Source: Microcebus murinus (lineage: Eukaryota > Chordata > Mammalia > Primates > Cheirogaleidae). Taken from it: a stretch of 64,000 bases of DNA. The DNA lies in assembly GCF_040939455.1 (NCBI RefSeq), contig NC_134117.1, positions 49,507,001 to 49,571,000 of the forward strand, written 5' to 3'. The position numbers and the translations under genes were made by a program. Shown here piece after piece: positions 12,911 to 25,599 of the stretch. Position 1 is the first letter of the stretch. Each line of letters begins with the position of its first letter. Below the pieces are notes generated by a model, which searched no databases, was not told the DNA's origin, and was given only the letters and a program-made list of their open reading frames with translations.

Positions 12911-13263
12911 GTAAACTGTAGTGTTTAGTTAATAAGAATGTATCAATATTGGCACATCAATAGTAATAACAAAGGAGATTATCCAAACATTCTATATTCA
13001 GTATCAAGTTCAATTTGGTCCCTTAATAAGCACTTTAATGTGTAGCTTCTAAAATTGTAAGAAAACTATAATGTTTGACTCTATATATTCAATAACATAC
13101 ATTATCTACAGATAGCTACAATTAATTAGGCAGGAATTTTGAAAATACTTCAATTTTTCTAACAATGTAAGTAAGAAAAATTTTGGTGCTATTCTTTCCT
13201 CCAACTATTCTCTCCTTCACACAATAACATCTTCTGGTTGTCAACTGGTTTCTTTGCATTTTT
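12911..13263. other. Intron, unassigned
   Basis: AT-rich. Nothing recognisable. Confidence 0.5.
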
Positions 13264-13455
13264 CACAAATACTTTTTGAGTGTCTGTTGTTTCCTAGGCA
13301 TTGTGCTAGACAATATATATGCATTATTACTTTTAATTCTTATAATAATTCCAAGATACATGTCTGTTACATTTCATTTTTATGGTTGAAGATAAATCAA
13401 GTCTTTGAGCAAATAAATATCTTCCCCAAATTCACAAAGTAATTGGGTCATAAAT
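13264..13455 (-). mobile_element. MIR SINE remnant, minus strand
   Basis: The pattern 'cctaggcattgtgctaga ... ttaattcttataataattcc ... atttttatggttgaagataaa' is the reverse complement of the MIR core and tail. It is strongly diverged. Confidence 0.6.
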
Positions 13456-13600
13456 CAAAATCAAGGTTTGTCTAACTTGTTAAGTTCTGTCAATGCTAAA
13501 GTCTAACTTGGCTTTAAGATATGGTAATTCTATAATTATATCATTTAGCTCTTCCAAATGCACGATGGGAGGGGAAATTGAAGATTTAAAATATTTTCTA

Positions 13601-13939
<339 letters not shown>

Positions 13940-13974
13940 TAAAATATTTTCTAAATTTTATAGAAATGGTGGAA

Positions 13975-14936
13975 AAGATTGTTTATACTATTATAAACCA
14001 AAAATAAAACCCTAAGGCTCCCTCTCTTCTTTCTCAACCCCCACTGACTGAATGGATTGCCTCTTAGGCAAGAGGACACCAGAAAAACCTTAAAACTGAG
14101 TTCTGGGCCTTGAAGGAAAGGAAGGTAGACTTGTTATATCCCCTTCCTTTGGGAGTTTAGACTAATTGCAAACAGGACCTAAAGCCATGCAAGGCAAAGC
14201 TTAAGTCACACCTTCAGGCCCAGTGCAGTAGCTCATGTCTTTAATCCTAGCACTCAGGAGACCAAGATGGGAGGATTGCTTATAGCCAAGAATTCAAGAC
14301 CAGCCTGAGCAAGAGTGAGACCTGGTCTCTACAAAACAATAGAAAAATAAGCCTGGCATAGTGGCATGTACCTGTAGCCTCAGCCATTTGAGAGGCCAAG
14401 GCAAGAGAATCACTTGAGCCCAGGAGTTTGAGGTTGCAGTAAGCTATGATGATGTTACTATATTCTCTAGCTCTGGAGACAGAGAGACTCTGTCTCAAAA
14501 AAAAAAAAAAAAAAAAAAAAGTCAAGTCTGCATATCATCAATTTGCTTAACAGATCACTTTGAGTCAGTATATTGTGGCTTGCTCTATGATTAATAAACT
14601 TCCTTATCTTAAAACATTTTTTCTACTTATTTGAAGCATTTAGACAAATCTTTATTTCTTTAACGAATTACAAATCAAAGAATCTCTGAACTCACCTACA
14701 GCCTGTAAACTCCGGCTTGCAGGTATCTCACCTTTTCAGGCTAAACCACTATATATTTTCCATGTATTGATTTATGATTTTACCTGCAATTCCTGTCTCT
14801 TTACAATGTATAAAATCAAACTGTAACCCTGCAACGTCAAACACACTTTCTTAGGAACTCTTGAGTTTGTGGAACACTGGGCTGTGGTCACTCGAATAAA
14901 CCTCTTTAAATTATTTTAAAGTTTTCTTTTCCTGTT
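13975..14936 (+). mobile_element. Old endogenous-retrovirus-type LTR, interrupted by an Alu
   Basis: The two flanks, about 13975-14213 and 14521-14936, look like one LTR. The left part has 'aaaaccttaaaactgagttctgggcc', the right part has 'tgtataaaatcaaactgtaac' followed by a poly-A signal AATAAA at 14895-14900. The pattern resembles ERV1-class (MER4-like) solo LTRs. The exact family is not resolved and the left boundary is approximate. No retroviral coding region accompanies it. Confidence 0.5.
14214..14520 (+). mobile_element. Older Alu inserted in the LTR
   Basis: A diverged dimeric Alu ('ggcccagtgcagtagctcatg' to 'gagactctgtctc' plus a poly-A of about 24). The linker is of the older, general primate type, not the lemur type of the copy at 13601. 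Its insertion splits the surrounding LTR. Confidence 0.9.
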
Positions 14937-17923
14937 AACACAATTATAATATATAGCTGAATGCATTATAAGTTTTCAGATTAATTTTAACTGGGTGTTA
15001 GATACCATCTATGCATTTTTAGAAGGATAATTTTAATTCTGCAAAGCTTACATGGACAGTGCTCCAGTAATGTTAACATTCTGGATCTGTATGGAGCCAT
15101 CACAGCTAGACGGAAACTAAAGTATTCTAGAGACATCATAGGGAAGATGGCCATAGAAGAATAAATTAGTAAATGAAGTTTAATGTCTCAGCTACTTAGC
15201 TATTCTGGTGTAGGAGCTAAAGTCTAAGTTATTGCATTTTATTCCGCTCTTATCTTGACAAAATAAACAAACAGAAAAAGTAAAACAAACCTTATTCTTA
15301 TTCAGACAGTACTCTCTTCCATTGACTCCTTTAACACTAAGTTTTTTCATGTTAATTGTCCCATTGCTCCCTTCTCCATAGACCAAGAACCTATTAACAT
15401 CTAATAACAAAGCACTGGGTTAAAAAAAAATGCTTTGAGGATTTTACCAGATTGAACATCAGGACTGTCAGCAGGAACAGACAGTAGTGAGCAATTCTCC
15501 CATATTATGCAATAAAACCATTCAATTCCCACACACTGGATGCTAATGTTTAATGCCTCTGTTGCTGGATACTCTTGTAAAAAACAGTTACCAAACCAGA
15601 TGCTATTCTTTTTTCATGGTTCACAATATAGAATTTGGGTGTACAGTTATGAAATCTGTACTTTTGGGCACAGAGATGCAAATCCAGCACTACTTAAAAT
15701 GGCCTCCTAGAGGTAAATGACACATGTAGTAATGTAGAAACCTTTAGAAATAAAGTACATAAAATGTACAGATAAAATCAAGAACAAATGAGTTGTTTAT
15801 AAGCTGGTAAATTTTACTTATTTTTCTTTCTTTTCTCCCCAGAATATTAAGTATACAGTTCAATTATTTTGATTACCTTTTAAAATATATTAACTCTACA
15901 CATGGAAGAAGAAAGGCTAACAATTAAAAGGGGCAAGACTATTATTAGATTCTTAACAAAAGACCATGAGTTTTCCTGAGAGAAAAAAAGAGAGCTTGAT
16001 TTTCTATGAAAATATAATCTGCAGACTGCGAAGAAGGTATAAAAGGAGAGGGTACTCCACAGAACGATGAGGGGGAGGGTCTCCCTTAAATAGGGAAAGT
16101 TCCGACCCCAGCCCTCAGTCAGGTCCATATGCAAATGAAGGGTGCAAACTTGTTCAATTCCAACTGGATGAAGACAACTGAGTCCCAGGTGGAGTGGTTT
16201 CCAGGCCTCAAACTAGACGTCTTTGTTGGGTGCCCCATTTAGGTGGCTGGTGGGAGGAGTTTTCCAGCCATGTTGTCTCAGCTCTGGTTATAGGAAGTGT
16301 CTCAAGGTCAGGTAGCTGCCCTCTCTGGGAACAAAGGGGTAGATGACTACTCTTTTCTCACTCACAGTGGTCATTGGGTTCCTATTATCTGAATTTAGGC
16401 ATCTCTATCAGCTACCTGGACTCCATCTCATCTGGAGAACTTGGATCTTATTTACAGTTTTATTTCACAGGATATATGCCTTAGGGAAGTTCACTTCCCT
16501 AGGAAATGAATTCATTTTAAAGTATAATGTCTTCTTTTAATATATATATATATATTTTTTTGCTCTGATGTACAGAAATTGACAGAACAGATCCATTTTT
16601 ATGAGACAAATTCTCCTCTCAGTGTCATTTTTAACTGTTTCAAGAAGCCTAAAATTAAAATCCTAAATTTACCACACACATATGACAAAGAAGTCCATGA
16701 GGTTAAAAGCAAATCCAAAGTGTGATTTCTCATTCCCCAATCGGTGCTATTCACAAAATATTCTGTGATGATTGTTTGTACAATATGTAAATCCCAACAA
16801 AATTAAATGTAATTTTGACAGCAAATTACAAACACTAATAAAAAATAAAGGGTAAAATATACAGCTTAAAATGTATTGGTACCATATTTTCAGGGAACTC
16901 AATATATTTTATATTAGCGCAGATTTTCAAAGAGTCTATGCTTATCACTTATCTTTCCATGAAGTTTCTCCATGAAGCTGCCATAAAGGTCTCTAGAAGA
17001 GTCTTTAATGGGTCCCACTCATAGCCATTCCATAACCTTTGAACTTGATCCCAATTTCACCAGAATCAGTAATTTTTCTCTTGAGTTCTCTATTTCTTGA
17101 TATTCTATATATTTATATGCTGTTATTTGATTTTCTAATTTAACTCTGAAAACATATACTGGACACAAAGTCTTACTGAATTAACATAGATTTATTCAGA
17201 TATTAAAAGAAGTATACTAAAAGTCTCTTTTGGTTATATTTAACCATTGTTTTCTCCTAATAGGATGTAATCAGTCATAAATAATTAATGATGTAATTTA
17301 TTAAACCTTATTTTTAAAAGTATTGATATTACTGAGTAAAATTATCATGAATTAAGATTTCAGGAGCATGATTAAAAAGGCTTCCACTTGAATTACAACT
17401 TGAGCATCCTCATAAAAGTGACATCTAAAGTTGATCACATGTATTAATACCTTGTAGATGAATCCAGTTTATGTCCGATATATAATGTTTATAAGCAATT
17501 CAGCCATGGCTTCATAACAAATCACTGGATAGTTATTAATATTAAGCATTATTTACAATGAGTCCATTCTTTGGTCTAGTATTCAATGGACTGGCGGAGT
17601 TAGGTGAGGAAATGGCAGTCCCCAAATTATTACTCTCAGAGAAATTCCTTTTCTAGTAACAAAGATGTCTTCCTGCACACACATAAGTTTACAGAATCAT
17701 GCCATAAGAAAGTTTAAACCACAGCTACTTATTGAAATGATACTGACAGTAAATTTACTTTATAATGCAAACTGTTGAACATAAATAGTAACTTCATTTA
17801 ATAGACTGTTACAAACCAATTCAAAAACTTATAAAATAATTACATTTCATAAAAAGATGCTTGTGAGATAACTTTAAGAGGAAACAATCAGGGTATATAT
17901 CTATTAAAATAGAACCTTCATTT
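14937..17923. other. Intron, unassigned, with a GC-richer block
   Basis: Mostly AT-rich with no gene. The part at about 16020-16360 is clearly richer in G/C and includes 'gtataaaaggagaggg' near 16037. I could not assign it to a repeat family. The open frame on the minus strand at 15880-16134 matches nothing I know. A TA microsatellite is at about 16541-16556. Confidence 0.45.
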
Positions 17924-17939
17924 AAAAATCATATATATT

Positions 17940-19120
17940 GACTTTACAAGGGGGAAAAAATGGTGGAGTAGAGGTAACTCTCCGGATTTCTGCTCCCAGA
18001 GAAGGAGACATAGATCTTGGTTTCCTACACGTGAGTGGATCTCCCCACTACAAGGACAGCTTGAGAATCCACAGAGGTTCAGCGCGGGACTCTCATAAAA
18101 GGATAAACAAGGTGATCGGGAAATAAGACCGCGTCCTCTGGAGAGTGCAAAGCAAACAATAAGGCGCATGGGAGGGTGCTGGCCCACCAGGCCAGGTGGT
18201 GAAGTGGGATCAGACCCACAGGAGAACTCCTTGCTTCCCCATTGACCTCCATGCCCACCCAGCCAGAGACCTGTCTGAAACTGGTGCGAAATCCCAGCAG
18301 GAGATGAGGGTGCTGGAGGGTGTGGTTAATGGTGAGAGGTGGCAGTGTGGTCTCCCCTGAGCCCGGTGCTGGGATGGCTCCAAGACAGGAGGAAACTGAT
18401 CTGCGCAGACCAGGGAGGTGGTTAGAGGGAGACTAAGCGGGGGCTCTAACGTGGAACTGCCCCGGGCGAATAAAACCTCACAGGGTGAGTCAGTAAAAGC
18501 GTTCTGACTGAACAGGCAGGCGGGCAGATGGCGTGGAGGAACCTGCGGGGTGTCCTATTGACCCAGGCTCCTAACCGAGCACTGGATGCACCCTAATCAG
18601 TCACCCCCAGTACTGGTGCCCTACGAGTGGGGTAGCCATCGCCATTGAGAGGGTCCACAGCCCAACTGTCAGCGGCCAAGCTCCCCGCCCTCGCCCAGAC
18701 TAGAGTCTCTCCTGGCAAATCCCGCCCCTACACAATCTGCCATCAGCTCGTCAGGCCTGGCTCCATCAAAGATCTACTGAGAAGTCTAGCAGCCGAGGGG
18801 AGTTACAGCCACTGGGGTGCAGGGCATTCAGGGCAGACTGGGGAGATACCCCCTCCCCTTACCCAGCATCTCTTTTGCCCAAAGTGGTAGGCTCCACCCC
18901 TGGAGGTGGGGCGAGACAAGAAAACCCACTTTGCCCAAAAGCTACCCCTGTCAGGGGAACATTCCAAGTGTGGTGGAAGAGCTTCCCCCAGTGGTTGATC
19001 AAGAAACTACAAAAAGTAGACTCCTGAGCTCTAGCAATTGACTCAGATGGGGAGGAACCAACACAACTCAAAAAATCAAGCCGAAAATATTCCCCCTAGG
19101 AGATACACCAGCTCTCAAGA
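17940..19120 (+). promoter_or_regulatory. L1 5'UTR / internal promoter region
   Basis: About 1.2 kb lies between the 5' end of the L1 and the ORF1 start. It is notably GC-richer than its surroundings, with CpGs around 18400-18700. L1 5'UTRs carry an internal RNA polymerase II promoter; activity of this copy is not shown by sequence. In the gene frame it is antisense to CTNNA3. Confidence 0.75.
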
Positions 19121-20033
19121 ATGGATCCTGAACAAATCCAAAACACTAAAATGACAGAAGAAGAATTCCAAAATTGGATTGTTAAAAAGCTCAATGAAAT
19201 GCAAGAAAAAATGGATAACCAACACAAAGAAACTACAAAGAAGATACAAGAATTGGAAAAAAGATTCACTAAGGAGATCGACATCTTGAAGAAGAATCAA
19301 TCAGACATCCTTGATATGAAGAATTTTTTTCAGGGAAATTCAAATCACAGTGGAAAGCCTCAAAAATAGGGTGGAGCAAACAGAAGAAAGAATCTCAGAG
19401 CTGGAAGACAACTCATCCAAATCAAATAAGTTAATCACAGAGATAGAGCAGAAAAATAAGAGACATGAGCAAAGCTTACAAGAACTGTGGGATTATACGA
19501 AGAAAAATAACCTGCGAGTCCACTGGATTCCGGAGAAGGAGGAAGAAAAAACCCAAGGGTTAGATAAGCTTTTTGAAGAAATAATTGAGGAAAGCTTCCC
19601 AGGTCTAACCAGTAACCTAGAATTAGAAATACAAGAGGCCAAAAGGACTCCTGGGAGATACAATGCAAACAGAAAAACACCACGCCATGTAATCATCAGA
19701 CTGACCTAAATATCAACAAAAAAGACCCTCCTACAAGCTGTTAGATGCAGGAAGGAAGTTACATATAAAGGAAAACCAATCCGAATAACTCCAGATTTCT
19801 CAACTGAAACAATACAAGCAAGGAGGGAATGGGGACCCACCCTCATTCTTTTAAAACAAAATAACGCCCAGCTTAGAATCTTGTACCCTGCAAAATTAAG
19901 CTTCATATATGAAGGAGAAATTAAGACATTCTCAGATAAGCAAAGTCTCAGAGAATTCACCAAGACAAGACCAGCCCTACAAGAAGTACTCAAAACAGTG
20001 TTACGCACAGAACACCATAATAAACACTCATGA
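19121..20033 (+). pseudogene. L1 ORF1 (RNA-binding chaperone), broken
   Basis: ORF1p is the trimeric RNA-binding protein of the L1 particle. It starts MDPEQIQNTKMTEEEF, followed by a Lys/Glu-rich coiled-coil section. The frame changes at a run of seven T at 19324-19330, consistent with a one-base gain, and continues in the second frame with ESLKNRVEQTEERISELED. The RNA-recognition part follows (LRVHWIPEKEEEKTQG). An in-frame TAA lies at 19707-19709, after IIRLT. The C-terminal domain then stays open to the TGA at 20031-20033. Total span is about 300 codons, the usual ORF1 size. The gene cannot make a full protein. Confidence 0.92.
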
Positions 20034-20144
20034 ATATAAAAACAACCAAAACCCAAAGATTAAAGGCCAGATATTACAATGGCTCAAGAGAGAAATCAAA
20101 CCAATAACATCTAACCCAACAGAATGAAAAGAAATTTACCTTAA

Positions 20145-23100
20145 CTATCATGTCTCTCTATAAATTTGAATGGCTTAAACTCTCCACTCAAGAGACATAG
20201 GCTGGCTGAATGGATAAGAAAATACAGGCCAAGGATATGCTGTCTTCAGGAAACACATCTAACCTGCAAGGATGTATATAGACTAAAAGTAAAAGGGTGG
20301 AGATCAGTATTCCAAGCAAGTGGAAGCCAAAAGAAGGCTGGCGTGGCAGTTCTAATTTCAGATGATTTAGTTTTTAACCAGCAAAAGTAGTGAAAGACAA
20401 AGATGGTCATTATATAATGGTGAAGGGCACAGTTCAACAAGAAAATATAACAATTTTAAATATATATGCACCCAACTTAGGTGCACCCAGATTCATAAAG
20501 CAAACCTTACCGGATCTAAGCAAATGGATTAATAGCAATTCCACAATCACTGGAGATTTCAACACCCTACTGACGGCACAAGACAGATCCTCCAAACAGA
20601 AAACTAATAAAGAAATAATGGACTTAAATAAAACTCTAGCACAATTGGGTCTGACTGACATTTACAGGACATTCTACCCAAAATCCACTGAATATACGTT
20701 CTTCTCATCAGCTCATGGGACTTTCTCTAAGACTGACCATATCCTAGGACACAAAGTAAACCTCAAGAAATTTTAAAAAATAGAAATCATACCGTGTATC
20801 TTCTCAGATCACAGTGGAATAAAAGTAGAAATCAACCCTAACAGAAACTTACACTTCTACACAAAAACATGAAAATTAAACAATCTCCTACTAAATGATT
20901 ATGTCATAAATGAAGAAATCAAGATGGAAATAAAAAAATTCTATGAAGAAAATGACAATGGAGAGACAACTTATCAAATCCTCTGGGACACAGCTAAAGC
21001 AGTTCTGAGAGGAAAGTTTATTTCTATAAATGCCTATAACCAAAAGTCAAAAAGATCACAAATAGACAATCTAATGAAACGACTCAAAGAGCTGGAAAAA
21101 GAAGAACAGACCAGCCCCAAACCCAGCAGAAGAAGTGAAATCAACAAGATCAAATCAGAACTAAATGAAATTGAAAACAAGGAAGCTATTCAGGAGATTA
21201 ATAAAACAAAAAGTTGGTTCTTTGAAAAAATAAACAAAATTGATACACCATTGGCTAGGTTAACAAAAAGCAGAAAAGAGAAATCTCTAATAAGCTCCAT
21301 CAGGAAGAAAAAAGGAGATATCACAACTGATCCCAAGGAAATACAAGATATAATTTATGAGTACTACAAAAATCTTTATGCACGCAAACTGGAAAATGTG
21401 GAGGAAATGGACAAATTTCTAGAAACACACAGCCTCCCTAGACTCAACCAGAAAGAAATAGATTCCCTGAACAGACCAATCTCAACAGCTGAAATAGAAA
21501 CAGCAATTAAAAATCTCCCTAAAAAGAAAAGTCCCAGTCCAGATGGTTTCACACCTGAATTTTACCACACTTACAAAGAAGAACTAATACCTATCTTGCA
21601 GAAACTATTCCACAATATCGAGAAGAATGGAAACCTCCCCGACACCTTTTATGAAGTGAATACTACTCTGATACCAAAACCAGGAAAGGATGCAACAAAA
21701 AAAGAAAACTACAGACCAATATCACTAATGAACACAGACGCAAAAATTTTCAACAAAATCCTAGCTAACCGAATCTAGATGCTTATCAAAAAAATAATCC
21801 ATCACGACCAAGTGGGCTTCATCCCAGGGATGCAGGGATGGTTCAACATATGTAAATCTATAAATGCAATTCACCACATAAACAGAAGCAAAAATAAAGA
21901 CCACATGATTCTTTCCATAGATGCAGAAAAATTTTTGACAAAATTCAACACCCTTTCATGATACGAACACTTAATAAAATAGGCATAGAAGGAACATATC
22001 TAAAAATGATACAAGCCATATATGACAGACCCATAGCCAACATCATACTGAATGGGGAAAAATTGAAAACATTCGCACTTAGAACCGGAATCAGACAAGG
22101 CTGCCCACTATCTCCACTTCTGTTCAACATAGTGCTGGAAGTCCTGGCTACAGCAATCAGACAGGAAAGTGGAATTAAAGGTATCCAAATAGGGGCAGAA
22201 GAGATCAAACTTTCACTGTTTGCTGATGATATGATATTATATTTAGAAAACCCCAAAGATTCAACCAAGAAACTCCTGGAACTGATCAATGAATTTAGTA
22301 AAGTCTCAGGATACAAAATCAATACACAGAAGTCAGAGGCATTCATATATGCCAACAATCAAATTGAGAACCAAATCAAAGACTCAATTTCCTTCACAAT
22401 AGCAACAAAGAAATTGAAGGACCTAGGAATATACTTGACCAAGGACGTAAAAGACCTCTACAGGGAGAACTATGAAACACTGAGGAAGGAAATAGCAGAG
22501 GATGTAAACAGATGGAAATCCATACCATGCTCATGGGTCGGCAGACTCAATATCATTAAAATGTCTATACTACCCAAACTGATATACAAATTCAATGCAA
22601 TACCTATTAAAATCCTATCAGCATTCTTCACAGATATAGAAAAAATAATTTTACACTTCATATGAAATCAGAGAAGACCCTGAATATCAAAAGCAATCCT
22701 AGGCAACAAAAACAAAATGGGAGGTTTCAATATGCAAGATATCAAACTATACTACAAAGCTGCAGTAATTAAAACAATCTGGTATAGGCACAAAAATAGG
22801 AATATTGACCAGTGGAACAGATCTAAAAATCCTGATATAAAACCATCCTCCTATAGCCATCTAATCTTTGACAAAGCAGACAAAAACATACACTGGGGAA
22901 AAGAGTCCCTTTTCAATAAATGGTGCTGGGAAAACTGGATACCCACTTGTAGAAGGCAGGACTCACGCCTTTCACCTCTCACAAAAATCAACTCATGCTG
23001 GCTAACAGACTTAAACCTAAGGTATGAAACTATTAGAATTCTAGAGGAAAATGTTGGAAACACTCTCCTAGACATTGGCCTAGGCAAAGAGTTTATGAAG

Positions 23101-24378
23101 AAGTCCCCAAAGGCAATCACAACAGCAACAAAAATAAATAAATGGGACATGATCTAACTACAAAGCTTCTGCACAGCCAAAGAAACAGTCATGAAAGTAA
23201 ACAGACAACCTACAGAATGGGAGAAAATTTTTGCATCCTACGCATCTGATAAGTGGCTGATAACTAGAATCTACTTAGAACTCACAAAAATCAAATAACC
23301 CTATTAAAAAGTGGGCAAAGGACTTGAACAGAAACTTTTCTAAAGAAGACAGAAGAATGGCAAACAAACATATGAGAAAATGCTCAACATCTCTAATCAT
23401 CAGGGAAATGCAAATTAAAACCACAATGAGATATCACTTAACTCCAGTGAGAATGGCCTTTATCAAAAAGTCCCCAAACAATAGATGCTGGCGTGGATGT
23501 GGAGAGAGAAGAACACTCCTACACTGCTGGTGGAACTGCAAACTAGTTCAACCTCTGTGGAAAGCAATATGGAGATACCTTAAAGGGATACAAGTGGATC
23601 TACCATTTGATCCAGCAATCCCATTACTGGGCATCTATCCAAAAGATCCAATGACACTCTACAAAAAAGACACCTGCGCATCCGATAAGGGACTGATAAC
23701 TAGAATATACTTAGAACTCACGAAAATCAGGAAGAAAAAATCAAATAACCACATTAAAAAGTGGGCAAAGGACTTGAACAGAAACTTTTCTAAAGAAGAC
23801 AGAAGAATGGCCAACAAACATATGAAAAAATGCTCAACATCTCTAATCATCAAGGAAATGCAAATCAAAACCACAATGAGATATCACTTAACCCCAGTGA
23901 GAATGGCCTTTATCAAAAATCTCCAAACAATAAATGCTGGCGTGGTTGCGGAGAGAGAGGAACACTCCTACACTGCTGGTGGGACTGCAAACTAGTTCAA
24001 CCTCTGTGGAAAGCAATATGGAGATATCTTAAAGCGATACAAGTGAATCTACCATTTGATCCAGCAATCCCGTTGCTGGGCATCTACCCAAAAGATCCAA
24101 TGACACTCTACAAAAAAGACACCTGCACTCGAATGTTTATAGCAGCACAATTCATAATTGCAAGGCTGTGGAAACAGCCCAAGTGCCCATCAATCCAAGA
24201 ATGGATTAAAAAAATGTGGTATATGTATACCATGGAGTACTATTCAGCTCTAAGAAATAATGGTGACATAGCACATCTTATATTTTCCTGGTTAGAGCTG
24301 GAACCCATACTATTAAGTGAAGTTTCCCAAGAATGGAAAAACAAGCACCACATATACTCACCGGCAAATTGGTATTAA
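20145..24378 (+). pseudogene. L1 ORF2 (endonuclease/reverse transcriptase), broken and internally duplicated
   Basis: ORF2p nicks the target and copies L1 RNA. The endonuclease part shows RPRICCLQETHLTC (QETH codons at 20247-20258), GDFN, and SDHSGIKVEIN. The reverse transcriptase shows [33 protein letters not shown] and the catalytic FADD at 22219-22230. The C-terminus carries the Cys/His motif. Breaks include a frameshift near 20380-20390, stops at 20774-20776 and near 20870, a stop at 21776-21778 just after NRI, a frame change near 21930 at the DAEK motif, a TGA at 22663-22665 after LHFI, and TAA at 23155-23157. After 23242 a segment of about 440 bp is repeated in tandem, so the Cys/His region occurs twice before the natural stop at about 24376. 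The start is unclear because a CT repeat shifts the frame upstream. Confidence 0.92.
23242..24126 (+). repeat. Tandem duplication inside L1 ORF2
   Basis: Unit 1 (23242-23677, 436 bp) and unit 2 (23678-24126, 449 bp) both start 'gcatc(t/c)gataag' and end 'gacacctgc'. Unit 2 has 14 extra bases (a gaagaaaaaatc-type segment at about 23730-23743). The units differ at many sites: unit 1 has 'ggatgtggagagagaagaac', 'tggaactgc' and 'aaagggatacaagtggatc'. Unit 2 has 'ggttgcggagagagaggaac', 'tgggactgc' and 'aaagcgatacaagtgaatc'. Unit 1 shares its variants with the separate L1 at 6287-7916. Confidence 0.92.
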
Positions 24379-25103
24379 CTGAACAGCACCTAAGTGGTCA
24401 CATAGGTACTACAGTAATAGGGTATTGGGCAGGTGGGAAGGGGGAGAGGGGCGGGTATATACATACAGAATGAGTGAGATGTGCACCATCTGGGGGATGG
24501 TCATGATGGAGACTCAGACTTGTGGGGGTGGGGGGCTAATGGGCATTTATTGAAACCTTAAAATCTGTACCCCCATAATATGCCGAAATAAAAAAAAAAA
24601 GAAAGATAAAAAAAAATAAATAAAAAAGACACCTGCACCCAAATGTTTATAGCAGCACAATTCATAATCGCAAGGCTGTGGAAACAGCCCAAGTGCCCAT
24701 CAATCCAAGAATGGATTAATAAAATGTGGTATATGTATACCATGGAGTACTATTCAGCTCTAAGAAACAACGGTGATACAGCACATCTTATATTTTCCTG
24801 GTTAGAGCTGGAACCCATACTACTAAGTGAAGTATCCCAAGAATGGAAAAACAAACACCACATATACTCACCGGCAAACTGCTATTAACTGAGCAGCACC
24901 TAAGTGGTCACATAGGTACTACAGTAATAGGGTATTGGGCAGGTGGGAGTGGGGAGGGGGGCAGGTATATGCATACATAATGAGTGAGATGTGCACCATC
25001 TGGGGGATGGTCACGCTGGAAACTCAGACTTGTGGAGGGAGGGGGAGAAAGGACATTTTTTGAAACTTTAAAATTTGTACCCCCATAATATGCTGAAATA
25101 AAA
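24112..25103 (+). repeat. Duplicated L1 3' ends in tandem
   Basis: Copy A (24112-24600) and copy B (24622-25103) both run from 'aaaaaagacacctgcac' through the ORF2 end (stops near 24376 and 24886) and 3'UTR to 'gaaataaaa'. They are separated by an A-rich tract with 'gaaagataaa' and 'aataaat' interruptions. They differ at scattered sites. B may be a separate short L1 inserted in the tail, or a duplication. Confidence 0.9.
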
Positions 25104-25119
25104 AAAAATCATGTTTATT

Positions 25120-25599
25120 TATCCACTATATAATATATAATTATACACCTTTTCAGAAAATGTAATTTCCAAACTCCTAATCATAGTTTTCAATAGGTAG
25201 TGGCATTATGAATAATTTTTTAATTTTTAAAATATTTATATATTTTGAATGAAATAATATTGTATGTAGTAATACATATAGTACTATTTTAATGATTAAT
25301 TAAACTCTATCCTTAATTAGCAACTGTTATTAAACAGAGAACCTTTCTAGGTAAAACAGTAAATTAAGCAAACTATCATTTTTCAACTGTATATTGCTGA
25401 AGTAAATATAACATTGATACCCACAGATAAACCTTAACATCCTTAGTTCTTCCAGGAATTATTTCTCCTCCCTCTCTCTTTCTGCCTGAAAAATGATAGT
25501 AGTTATAAACTGTCATTGTTTTTCATTCAATGAGTACATATATGTATTCACATCTCACATTAATAAATTCATTTAATATATCATTCATTGAAGAATGAT
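25120..25599. other. Intron, unassigned
   Basis: AT-rich; nothing recognised. Confidence 0.5.

Larger units (their letters stand above)
17940..25103 (+). mobile_element. Nearly full-length L1 retrotransposon with duplicated 3' part
   Basis: The element has all L1 parts in order: a 5'UTR starting with 'gggggaaaaaatggtggag', ORF1, ORF2 with endonuclease and reverse-transcriptase motifs, a 3'UTR with a G-rich tract, and an A tail. Imperfect direct repeats AAAAATCATATATATT (17924-17939) and AAAAATCATGTTTATT (25104-25119), 14 of 16 identical, are the likely TSD. This suggests a single outer insertion. ORF1 and ORF2 are broken by stops and frameshifts, so the copy is inactive. Unusually, ORF2 sequence is duplicated in tandem (23242-23677 and 23678-24126), and the 3' end is present twice (24112-24600 and 24622-25103). 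Confidence 0.95.

Noticed and set aside
21945..22358. 137-codon minus-strand frame opposite L1 ORF2
   Set aside because: It is the antisense shadow of the reverse-transcriptase region; the same shadow appears at 46984-47490 opposite the other L1.
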